From Lichenostomus cassidix (taxonomy: Eukaryota; Chordata; Aves; Passeriformes; Meliphagidae), in the NCBI GenBank assembly GCA_008360975.2, contig VLJF02000047.1, positions 612,721 to 676,720 on the forward strand: a stretch of 64,000 nucleotides of DNA, read 5' to 3'. A program made the position numbers and the translations under genes. Under the pieces are notes generated by a model. It was given only the letters and a program-made list of their open reading frames with translations. It was not told where the DNA came from and ran no database searches. Numbering within the stretch: position 1 is the first letter of the stretch; the number at the start of each line of letters is the position of its first letter. This document shows, in pieces, positions 22,880-33,100 of this stretch.

Positions 22880-24131
22880 TGGGTGAAGAAGAATGCCCAC
22901 TGTGTGATGACCATCCCTGGAGGGGAATTGGAACTCTGCAGAGTATGGAGTGCATGCACTGTTAGACAGCCTTTGCTGCAGGCAAGTGTGAAGAAGCCAT
23001 GGAGATGGATTAGAAGGTATTAGACTGGGTGGTTGCGGTGGGATGACATGGGTGGGTAAGAGATAGTGCACCTGATTGAGAATTTGTAGAATACTGGGAA
23101 ACTTTGATGTGTTGCTGTGGCTGAGCAGGCCTGAAACCCTCCGCTGTGTCACGACTTCAACAGGCGGCTGGTGGGTAGGAGGCCCAGGAGGACGTGGCAT
23201 CGGGCGCTCGGACTAGCACACGTGCAGAGCCGTGCGGAAATGACTGACACGTGTGTCGTGTTCTCTTCCGGACGGTGGGGTTTCGCTGCTGCTGGAGTCG
23301 CCTATCCCGGCAAGGATATTGTGGTGATGTGGCATGCATAGAGAAGGGAAAGATGGCATCTGTTCTGTTCCAAAAGATATAGAAAACAAAATGACATGAA
23401 AGGCTGCTGAAGGAAAATTGTTATGACTGACTGCTACTGTTGCAAAATGTATCATCGGGTTAAAAATATTGTGTCACTGGAGTCAAAGGTTTGGTTTGGG
23501 TTTCCCCTGGGAAAAGAAATGTTTGGTTTCTTCCAGGGCGATGTTGTGCCACATGAGGCCTGGTGAATTCAGCATAGCAAGAGCTTGGGATTGAGCCCCA
23601 AAGATAAGCAGAAAGACAAGCACTGTGAACAGAACATCCAGCAGGAACATGTGGTTCTCCAGAAGACAGGATGGATATGACAAGCAGCTAGGCCAGAGCA
23701 CCTGCAGCAGGGCTGAAGACATCCTGGCCCAGAGAAATGACTGCTAAAAACAAGTGAAGAATGTCATAAGCGTGACAGACAAGGACATTGGAGTGCAACG
23801 AGACACCAAATATGGGGAGTTTGCTCCACTTTGGACGAATGAACACTGAGGCAATGCTTTCCTATTGGCTTTTACTGTATGCACTATCTGAGAAACGGAG
23901 TAAAAGCTCTGTATTCTGGAATGGTTGTCTCTGCACACCCGGGCTATGGGGGGATGAGATGATTGCTGTGGTACGTGCTGGGCACAAAATAAAGTCATGC
24001 CTTGAGTGTGTAACATGAAAATGTTGTTGCAGAGTTTTTCCATTTTTTTCTGCAGATTGGGGGACACTAGTAAACACGTGGCAGTAGTGTAGAGGTGGAA
24101 AAAAAACCCCCAAGACTGCAGAAGTGATCCC
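22880..24131. other. Single-copy right flank of the block, copy 1
   Basis: Beyond the last array unit the sequence is not internally repeated but is nearly identical in copy 2. It contains an acceptor-like pyrimidine tract at about 23261 and a poly(A) signal at 23988. A 79-residue hydrophobic minus-strand frame (23483-23722) exists in both copies. The five base differences there are four amino-acid changing and one silent, so there is no sign of protein-level constraint. No gene family is recognised. Confidence 0.7.
23988..24015 (+). terminator. Candidate poly(A) signal, copy 1
   Basis: AATAAA at 23988-23993 is followed about 15-20 bp later by a GT-rich element (TTGAGTGTGT), the usual cleavage-site layout. 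It is conserved in copy 2 at 63857. It would end the proposed plus-strand transcript. Confidence 0.4.
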
Positions 24132-24500
24132 TGCAAAAGCACAGCAGGGGGTAAGACATGCACACAGAAGTGAATGCAGGCACGAAACAAGTGAAAAAAC
24201 CCCAGCGATACACAGTAGAAGCCCCTAGGAAATACTGTACAATGAGATAAGCAAAATGGACGTAGTTGGGAGAAACAACTGTATATATGCTAGTGCTGCA
24301 GTATCCCCCAAAATATGTTTTGGTTTTCAAGAATCATAAATGGTGTTTTCAAAACGTGATGAAAAGACCCAGTAAGATTTGAGAGAATGATACTTTGTGC
24401 TAATACAGTTGAGGGAAAGCATGTAAAAACCATGCACTGAACCTTAGGAAAATTGTCTAGCAAAGGAGCTCCAAAAATGGGGAAAAAAGTAAAACGCTAA
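24132..24500. other. Unassigned spacer right of copy 1 block
   Basis: AT-leaning unique sequence between the poly(A) signal and the second CpG island. I see no convincing gene or repeat. Whether copy 2 continues through it cannot be seen, because the window ends first. Confidence 0.5.
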
Positions 24501-24518
24501 AGAAGCAACGGCTCCCCT

Positions 24519-24532
24519 GTTGCCATAGCGAC
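24519..24532. promoter_or_regulatory. RFX/X-box-like motif
   Basis: GTTGCCATAGCGAC, close to the imperfect palindrome GTTGCCATGGCAAC bound by RFX factors. The left half-site is perfect and the right half has changes. Confidence 0.5.
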
Positions 24533-24641
24533 GGGCGGGCGGAGGCAGGCGTAGCTTAGGGCGGACTGAGGGGGCACCGAGGGGCGGGCTCTTGGGCGGG
24601 CTAGGGGGAGCGGCAGGGCCGTGGCTGTGTTCCGAGCCCCG

Positions 24642-24660
24642 TGACGTCGAGGGGCGGGGT
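24642..24660. promoter_or_regulatory. CRE-like site next to a GC box
   Basis: TGACGTCG at 24642-24649 runs directly into AGGGGCGGGG, a CREB/ATF plus Sp1 arrangement. The same TGACGTCG word appears, minus-strand, in the telomere-adjacent 51-bp repeats. Confidence 0.5.
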
Positions 24661-24801
24661 GTGGAGACCACCGGAGGCGTGGCTTTCTCCCGGGCAGGGC
24701 GCCGAGAGGGGCGGGGCCAAGGTAGGGACGACAGGCGGAGCAGTGGGTGGAGTACCGTGACGGACGGAGAATCGGGGGCGGGGAAGTGGGCAGGGCTTTG
24801 T

Positions 24802-24809
24802 TGACGTCA
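24802..24809. promoter_or_regulatory. Perfect CRE palindrome
   Basis: TGACGTCA, the full CREB/ATF site, at the right edge of the CpG island. Confidence 0.55.
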
Positions 24810-24856
24810 TTGTGCGGCGAAAAGGATATGCCCCCAAAAAAAGGTTTTAAAATTAA

Positions 24857-25014
24857 GGAGCCACTCTGGCTCGGTGGGTATGGCCTTAAGCCGGATCTCT
24901 GCACGTCAGGGGTTCGAATCCCACCGCGGGCTACCCCGTGCGTGTGCTAGGCGCGTCACGGCCCCGTAGTCCGGGAGCCCGCCGGGCCCGCCTACCCCCA
25001 CTGGAACGTAAGTG
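24857..25014 (+). mobile_element. tRNA-derived SINE-like element
   Basis: TGGCTCGGTGGG (24867-24878) matches a pol III A box and GGTTCGAATCC (24911-24921) a B box, about 32 bp apart, in a 77-nt tRNA-like head. The T-arm and acceptor stems do not pair properly, so it is not a functional tRNA. The sequence after the head is GC-rich and has no clear tail, so the right boundary is approximate. The source tRNA and SINE family are not identified. Confidence 0.5.
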
Positions 25015-25019
25015 AGGCA

Positions 25020-25260
25020 CGTGTGCCAGAAGGTGGGGTGACAGAGGCGGGCCCCCCCGCGAGGGGGGGCAGCCCAGGCGGGCCCGCCGCAAGGGGGGGG
25101 CTGCCGCTGCAGCTCCCCGCAGGGGGGGGGGATGGCGCCGCGCGGACGGGGCCTCCCGGGGTGCCCCCCGGCATCCACCGCGCCGCGCGCGGCAGCGCGC
25201 GGCGCGCGCCGGAAATCGGGGGCGGCGCGTGGTGCCAGGAGGGGGTGGTTGAGGGCACCA
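25020..25260. other. GC-rich G-run and CG-alternating segment
   Basis: Three runs of seven to ten G (about 25062, 25091 and 25123) sit in imperfect repeats of CGGGCCCGCC/CGCAAGGGGG type, followed by CGCGCGCGGCAGCGCGCGGC-like alternation. It may form quadruplex or Z-form DNA. Open frames through it are composition artefacts. Confidence 0.55.
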
Positions 25261-26330
25261 AGGTGACAAAAATGCTTTTTTCCACCTACAACGCACAAAC
25301 AAACACTTCACCTTCAAACTCTCTCCATCCCAAAAAATAAATACTTCTTTACTCACATTTCCTTCTCTTCTCAAACTCTGCCTTCTTTCATGCCTTAACA
25401 CATCTCACTCACACACACACACAGACAGCCAAATACACTGCATATACATTCACCAACTCAAACACACTCACATTAACAACAAATAAACCCTCTTCCCAAA
25501 CTTTGCAAAACACTCCATTTATGCACCTCTTGCCTTCTACAAAACTCACATACTCTCTCTAAAGCCTTGCCGCCTTGCTTACACCACCGTCGCAGCTCCT
25601 TGCTTGCGCCGTTCAAGCCACGCTGACGCTTCTTCATTTACCACACCGATCCCTTCCTAACCCACTTTGACCTTTCACCCCTCACACTCACGACAACAAA
25701 ACCTCACCTCTCACATCCTTCACCTTTGCATTCCCACCTTTACTCCCTCAACATTTCTTCCACGTGCCACTTCCTGCCATCATTACTTCCCTGCAACCAA
25801 TCGCTTCACAGTAACACTCTGAAAGACAAACGAAATTTAACAATCATCTCAAACACCTGCATCTGGCCTCCAGCAAGCCACAAACCTCTTCCAACACCAT
25901 GGCTAACTGACAGCTAGGCACCTCTCTCCCATGGAAAATCAAACTCCCACTGCTTTGCCCGTCTGGTCCTCTCCGTACCAATGCCGTGTTCGGGCCCAGA
26001 TGCCTCTGATGTCTGACTCCGTCCGCTTGGTTCTCACGCATTGCCTATTAGGGCACGGGACTCATTTTAGAAAAGCGGATCAAACGCAACAAACAGCCGC
26101 TCCTGCTGCTCAGCCACCAACTTCCAGCCTCTCCCTCCTTGCCACTTGCTACACACCACTCCCTCAAGCCTGCTGCCTACCTGGCTCACCTTCTCAACAT
26201 TGGGTGGCTTGGGCCTCCCCTTTGCATATGCTCTCTGAACACCTTGCCACTGTGTCCCCCATGCTCATCTCCTCCCTCGGCTACCCATTCGGCGCCTCGA
26301 CGCGGAAAGTGCCCCGCAAATCAAACGCGG
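25261..26330. other. G-poor, C/A/T-rich unique stretch
   Basis: The plus strand from about 25270 to 25560 has very few G, and C-richness continues to about 26300. Open frames exist (for example 25931-26353) but have low-complexity composition, run into the simple repeat, and match nothing I recognise. No RNA gene is seen. Confidence 0.5.
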
Positions 26331-29300
26331 GCTATATGTATGTGTGTCTGTGAGCATGTGTATATGTATATCTGTGTATATCTGTGTCTCTATATATATA
26401 CATATGTGTGTATATATACATATCTGTATGTATATACATATGTGTGGGTGTATATATATATATATATGTCTACATATATGTGTGTCTATATAGGTGTATG
26501 TGTATATATATGTAGGTGTCTGTATATGTATGTCTGTGTGTGTATATATGTCTGTGTGTATATATACATGTCTGTGTATATATATATGTGTGTGGGTATA
26601 TATCTGTCTCTTTATATATACATAAGTGTATATATACATATGTGTGTATATACATGTGTGTGTATATATTTCTGTGTCTATACATACATATGTGTGTATA
26701 TATACATATATGTGTATATATATTTGTATGTCTGTATATATACATGTGTGTGTGAATATATACATGTGTGTGTCTATATATACATGTCTGTGTGTATATA
26801 TATATATGTGTGGGTATATATATATGTCTATGTATAGATACATGTGGGTATATTTACATATGTGTGTACATACATGGGTGTATATATGTGTGTATACACA
26901 ATATGTCTGTATATATACATATGTGTATATACACACATATGTGTGTATATATACATACGTGTGTACATATCTGTGTGTGACTATATATATGAGTGTGTGT
27001 ATATATATATGGTGTGTATATATATGTGCGTACATATATGTGTGTCTATATATATGAGTGTGGGTATATATATGTGAGTGTGTGCATATATATGTGTATA
27101 TATACACATATGTGTGTATATATATGTGTATATAAATACATATGTGTATATATGTGTGTGTATATATATGTGTGTCTGTATATATACATATGTGTGTATA
27201 TATACATATGTCTCTATATGCATATGAGAGAATGTATATATATCTATATATATGTCTTTCTATAAATATGTTTGTGTTTATATACATATGGGGGTGTATA
27301 TATAGGTGTCTATATACATCTGTATATATCTTTGGGTGTATATATATATGTGTGTATATGTATGTGTGGGTATATATACACATGTGTGTATATATACATA
27401 TGTGTCTGTATATATACATATGTGCATGTATATACATATGTGTGTGGATATATATGTGTGTATATGTGTCTGTATATATATGTGTCTCTCTGTATATACA
27501 TGTATGTCTATACATATATGTGTGTGCATATTGTGTGTGTCTGTGTAGATATACATCTGTGCATATATACATAAGAGTGTTTATAGACATAGGACTGCAT
27601 ATATATGTCTGTATGTATATATGTCTGTGTATATATATATATGGTGTGTATAAATATGTCTGGTATCTGTATGTGTATATATATATACATAGGTGTGTAT
27701 ATATGTGTCTGAGTGTGTGTGTATATATGTGTGGATGTGTATATATATGCTGTGTATAAATATGTCTGTGTATCTCTATCTGTATATATATACATATGTG
27801 TGTGTATATATATATCTATGTGCATAAATATGTGTACGTGTATGTATATATATGCTGCATATAAATAAGTGTGTCTATCTGTATGTGTATATATATGCAT
27901 GTCTGTATATATATGTGTGTGTATATATATATGGGGTATATAAATATGTGTGTGTATCTGTATTTGTATATATATATACATATGTCTATATATATATATG
28001 TATGAGTGGATATATATATGTGTGTGTATATATATATGCTGTGTATAAATATTTGTGTGTATCTGTATGAGTATATATATACATATGTGTGTATATATAT
28101 GTATGTCTGCATATGTGTGTGTGTGTGTATATACATATGGTGCATTTTAATATGTGTGTGTGTATGTGTATGTCTATATATATACATTTCTGTGTATATA
28201 TCTCTGTGTATGCATATATATGAGTAGGTGTGTATATATATATGGTGTGTATAAATATATGTGTGTATCTGTGTATATATATATACATATATGTATATAT
28301 ATATGTGTCTGTGCATATATATATGTCTGTGTGTGTCTGTGCATATATATATGGTGTGTATATTTATGTGTGTATATCTATATGTGTATATATATACATA
28401 TGTGTGTATATATATATGTCTGTGCATATATATGAGTGGGTGTGTATATATATGGTGTGTATAAATATCTGTCTGTATCTATAGGTGTATATATATACAT
28501 ATGTGTGAGTATATATGTGTGTATGCATATATATGTCTGTGTGTATATATATATGGTGTGTATAATTATGTATCAATATCTATATGTATATATATATACA
28601 TATGTGTTTATATATATGTGAATGTGTATATATATGTGTGTGTGTATATACATGTGTGGGTATCTATATATGTATATATACATATATGTGTATAATTACA
28701 TGTATGCATTTATATGTCTGTATATATATATCTGTGTGTACGTATATCTGTGTGTATCTATATGTCAGTATATATACATATATGTGTATAAATAAATGTC
28801 TGTATATATATGTCTGTATATACAGAGGTGTGTGTATATATATATGTATCTGTGTATATGTCTGTATATGTGTGTGTGTATATATACATATCTGTTTGTA
28901 TACACGTGTATGTGTGTCTATATATCTCTGTATATATGTCTGCATATATATTTCTGTCTGCATATATATATCTATGGGTGTGTATATATCTGTGTGTGTA
29001 TGTATATGTGTCTCTGTATAGATAGGTGAGAGTGTATATATACATGTGTGTGAATACATATATGTCTGTGGCTATATATGTGTGTCTCTGTATATACACG
29101 TCTGTGTATATATACAAATGTGTGTATATACATATGGTGTATATATACTTCTGTGTACACATACATATAGGCGTATATATACATATGTCTGTATATATAT
29201 GGGTGTGTGTATATATATGTGTGAGTGTATATATATATGTATGTATATATACATATATGTGTGTATCCGTACATATGTGTGTATATATACATATATGTGT

Positions 29301-29759
29301 GTATCCGTACATATGTGTGTATATATACATATATGTGTGTATCCGTACATATGTGTGTATATATATGTATCTGTGTGTATATATATATGTGACTGTATAT
29401 ATACATGTATGTCTATACATATAGGTGTATGGCCATATATGTCTGACTCTGTATATATACCTATATGTATATATACATATCTGTGTGTATACATATGCTG
29501 TATATATATATTTCTGAATATACATACATATGGGCGTATATAAACAAATATCTGTATATATATGGGTATGTGTAGATATATGTCACTGTGTATATGTACG
29601 TGTGTGTATATATACATATCTGTGTGTATCCCGACATATCTATGTATATATATGTGTGTGTGTATATATATGTGTAAGCGTGTATATATATGTCTGTGTC
29701 TACATATATATGGTGTGTATATACATATCTGTGTATATAGGTGTGTCTGTGTATATATA
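26330..29759. repeat. Alternating pyrimidine-purine simple repeat, left part
   Basis: Continuous TATATATG/TGTGTATATACATATG words. TG steps outnumber CA steps on this strand. Because TAA, TAG and TGA all place two purines together, strictly alternating DNA cannot contain a stop in any frame. This explains long open frames on both strands with only Tyr, Ile, Cys, Val, His, Thr and Met. These are not genes. Confidence 0.97.
29262..29375. repeat. 38-bp higher-order repeat inside the simple repeat
   Basis: GTATCCGTACATATGTGTG recurs at 29263, 29301 and 29339, an exact 38-bp period in three copies, embedded in the simple repeat. Confidence 0.9.
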
Positions 29760-30165
29760 TGTCGAAAGCTGGCTTCTAGAGAAGGGACACGCAGATGGAC
29801 ATACATTGCTTATTAACCAGCCGCTTCTTGACAATAGCCATATTCGGCCGACTATTCATGACATACCTTCGTCCCATCGGCGATCTAAGGTCACCGTGAC
29901 TTTCCTTCCACGTGGACATCGTAGGAGCCGTCCGCAATGCGTTCAATGGCGACAAATAGGCAGAAATCGGGCATTATAGGGAAACGTAGATACATGTTAA
30001 GGCGAGTAGCCAAACTTAGGCCGTGGAAGTATAGAACCAATACTATTGTATGATTACAGAATAGGCATGAGTTAGTTAACTACACTACAAATTATATGCT
30101 GTAAATGAATAAACTGAAGCATGTGGTAAATTCATATTGCTTTCTCAAGCCTCCGTTTCTCAGCA
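29760..30165 (+). mobile_element. Probable solo LTR inside the simple repeat
   Basis: A 406-bp island of complex sequence with sharp edges in the simple repeat. It starts TGTCGAAAGC and ends TTTCTCAGCA, the TG...CA ends of an LTR. AATAAA lies at 30108-30113, about 55 bp before the end. The flanks on both sides are TATATA, compatible with a 4-6 bp target duplication but uninformative because the target is itself TA repeat. No internal retroviral sequence is present. The family is not identified. A non-LTR insertion or relic unique DNA is possible. Confidence 0.5.
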
Positions 30166-33100
30166 TATATATATGTGGGGATATATATATGTGTGACCAT
30201 GTATATATATGTGTGTGTGTGTACATATATATGGTGAGTATATACAGATGTGTGTATATATATGTCTGTGTGTATATATATCTGTGTGTATATATATATG
30301 TCTGTGCGTATATATATGTGTGTGTATATATATGTGTGTGTGTCTATATATGTGTGTGTATATATATCTGTGTGTGTCTATATATGTGTGTGTATATATA
30401 TCTGTGTGTGTCGATATATATGTGAGTGTATATATACATATGTGTGTGTATACATATATGTGTGTGGACGTATAGCTGTGTCTCTGTGTATATACATCTG
30501 TATATATATATATATACATATGTGTGTATATAGATATGGTGTATATATATATCTGTGTGTATACATACATATGTGTGTATATATATCTGTGTGTGTATAT
30601 ATATATATGTCACTCTATATATACACATGTGTGTATACATATAGGTGTGTGGCTATATATGCGTGACTGTATATATATACGAAGGTGTATATATACATAT
30701 ATGTATATATACATATGGTGTATATATATATTTGTGTGTATACATACATATGGGCGTATATATACATATGTGTGTATATATATGGGTGTGTGTATATATA
30801 TGTATGCGTGTATATGTACCTCTGTGTATATATACATATGTGTGTGTATCCATACATATGTGTGTATATATATGTTTGTATGTATATATATGTGTGAGCA
30901 TGTATATATATGTGTCTCTCTGTACGTATATATGGTGTGTATATACATATGTGTGTGTGTATATATATGTGTGCATATATATATGTGTGAGCATGGATAT
31001 ATATGTATGTGTGTGTACATATATATGGTGTCTATATACAAATGTGTGTATATATCTCTGTGTGTCTATATGTAGGTCTCTGCGTATATATATATGTAAG
31101 CATGTATATATATGTGTGACTGTGTACATATATATGGTGTCTATATACATATGTGTATAAATATGTGTCTGTGTGTATATATATCTCTGTGTGTATATAT
31201 ATGTGTGAGCATGTATATATATGTCTCTGTGTGTACATATATATGGTGTGCATATACATGTGTGTATATATATGGGTGTGTGTATATATATGTGTATGTA
31301 TTTATATATGTGTGTGGCTATATATGTGTGAGTGTATAAATACATATGTGTGTGAATACATATATGTGTGTGGATATATATGTGTGTCTCCGTATATATA
31401 CATGTGTGTCTATATACATAAGTGTGTATATACATATGGTGTATATATATATGTGTCTCTATATACATACACATGTATGTGTCTGTATATATATATGTGA
31501 CTGTATTTATGCACATGTGTGTATACATATATGTGTGTGGCTATATATGTGTGACTGTGTTTATATATATCTGTGTATATATACATATGTATATATATAT
31601 ATATATGGTGTGTATATATATATATTTGTGTGTATACATACATATGGGCGTACATATACATATGTGTGTATATATATGACTGTGTGTAGATGTATGTGTG
31701 ACCAGGTATATATATGTGTGTGTGTGTGTGCATATATATGGTGTGTATATACATATAGGTGTATATATATGTGTGTGTGTATATATATGTGTCATTATAT
31801 ATATCTGTGAGCGTGTATATATATGTGTGTGTGTGTACATATATCTGCTGTGTATATACATATGTGTATATATATATGTCTGTGTGTATATATATGTATA
31901 CGTGTGTATATATATGTGTGTGTATATATTTGTATGTGTGTCTATATATGTGTGACTGTATATATACATATGTGTGTGCATCCATAACTGTGTGTGGATA
32001 TATATGAGTGTCTCTATATATATACATATGGGTATATATACATATGTGTGTATAGACAAGTGGTACACATATATATATCTGTGTATCCATACAAATATAT
32101 GTATATATATGTATGTGTGTGTACATATATATGTGACTATATATATACATATGTATGTATACATATATGTATGTGACTATATATGTCTGACTGTGTATAT
32201 ATACATATGTGTATATATGCATATGTGTATATATACATATGGTGTATACATATATTTCTGTATATACATACATGTGGGCATATATATACATATCTCTTCA
32301 TATATATCAGTGTGTGTGCATATATATAACTGTGTATATATACATGTGTGTATATATACATATGTGTGTCTATCCATACATATCTGTGTATATATATGTG
32401 TATGTGTAGATATATGTGTGAGCGTCTATATATATGTGTCTCTGTGTACATATATATGGTGTGTATATACATATCTCTGTATATATATGTGTCTGTGTAT
32501 GTATATATATGGGTATATATATGAATCAGCGTGTATATATATGTGTGTATGTGTACATATATATGCAGTGCATATACATAAGTGTGTATATACATCTGTG
32601 TGTATATATCTGTGTGTGAGTATATATACATATGTGTATCTATACATCTCTGTGTATATACATATGGTGTATATATATGTGAGTGTATACAGACATATGG
32701 CCATATATATACATATGTGTGTATATATATGGGTATGTGTATATATATGTGTGTATCAATATATACATATGTGTATATATACATATGTCTGTGTATACAT
32801 ACATATGTCTGTGTATACATACATACATGTGTTTATACATGTGTGTTTATATCCATATGTGTCTCTATACATACATATATGTATTAATAGATGTGTGTGT
32901 GTCCATATATATGTGTGTGACGGTATATATACGTGTGTGTATACATACATATGTGTGTGTATATATACATACATGTTTTTATAGATGTCTGTTTATATAT
33001 ACGTGTCTGTCTATATACATATGTGTGTGTGTATACATACATATGTGTGTTTATAAATATCTGTGTGCATATCTATGTCTGTGACTGTATATATACGTGT

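Larger units (their letters stand above)
3600..22880. repeat. Tandem array of ~1.6-kb units, 12 units, copy 1
   Basis: The landmark CTGTAAGGTAACTGTGAC (or a decayed form) occurs at 4128, 5466, 7043, 8543, 10507, 12496, 14157, 15802, 17447, 19224, 20863 and 22491, all in direct orientation. Spacing is 1338, 1577, 1500, 1964, 1989, 1661, 1645, 1645, 1777, 1639 and 1628 bp. The first three to four units and the last are divergent and match their counterparts in copy 2 in order. The inner ones are similar to each other and shuffled between copies, as expected from unequal exchange. A full inner unit holds exon-like segments, one CTCF-type motif and one tetranucleotide tract. Open frames come and go between sibling units, so I do not call coding genes. 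Confidence 0.95.
780..24015 (+). ncRNA. Hypothetical spliced transcription unit, copy 1
   Basis: This model rests on signals alone. It has a CpG-island promoter with YY1/NRF1-like repeats, a strong donor CAG/GTAAGA at 2247, an exon-like segment at 3620-3690 (CTAGACAG acceptor, GAG/GTGAGT donor), and further exon-like segments recurring in each 1.6-kb array unit (examples at 11560, 12215 and 12415). It ends at AATAAA (23988) with a GT-rich element about 20 bp downstream. No frame stays open consistently across sibling units, so a long non-coding RNA is likelier than a protein. Known vertebrate subtelomeres carry comparable multi-copy transcripts. The start, exon chain and existence are all inferred. 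RNA evidence would decide. Confidence 0.3.
1..24131. repeat. Subtelomeric duplication block, copy 1
   Basis: Direct comparison shows that this block repeats at 41710-64000 in the same orientation and order. The coordinate offset falls from 41709 at the left edge to 39869 at the right edge, so copy 1 is longer overall. The changes are localised: one fewer 47-bp repeat, about 185 bp less in the GCC-rich island, two more 43-bp repeats and one more array unit. At the right edge (23761-24131 against 63630-64000) I count one mismatch in 371 bp, so the copies are recent, allelic or homogenised by conversion. The block begins at base 1, so its telomeric side is not seen. Confidence 0.95.
24505..24835. 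promoter_or_regulatory. Second CpG island with RFX, CRE and Sp1 motifs
   Basis: CpG-rich, with several GGGGCGGGG boxes (for example 24708-24716), an X-box-like RFX element, a perfect CRE and a CRE-like site. It starts abruptly after an AT-rich spacer. This is a typical compact promoter. The direction is unknown: leftward transcription would enter the duplicated block, and rightward transcription the tRNA-derived element. Confidence 0.6.

Noticed and set aside
23483..23722. 79-residue hydrophobic minus-strand frame conserved in both copies
   Set aside because: Four of the five base differences between copies change the amino acid, so conservation reflects recent duplication, not protein constraint.
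24857..24933. A functional tRNA gene
   Set aside because: A and B boxes are good, but the T stem has two mismatches and the acceptor ends do not pair. A tRNA-derived element fits better.
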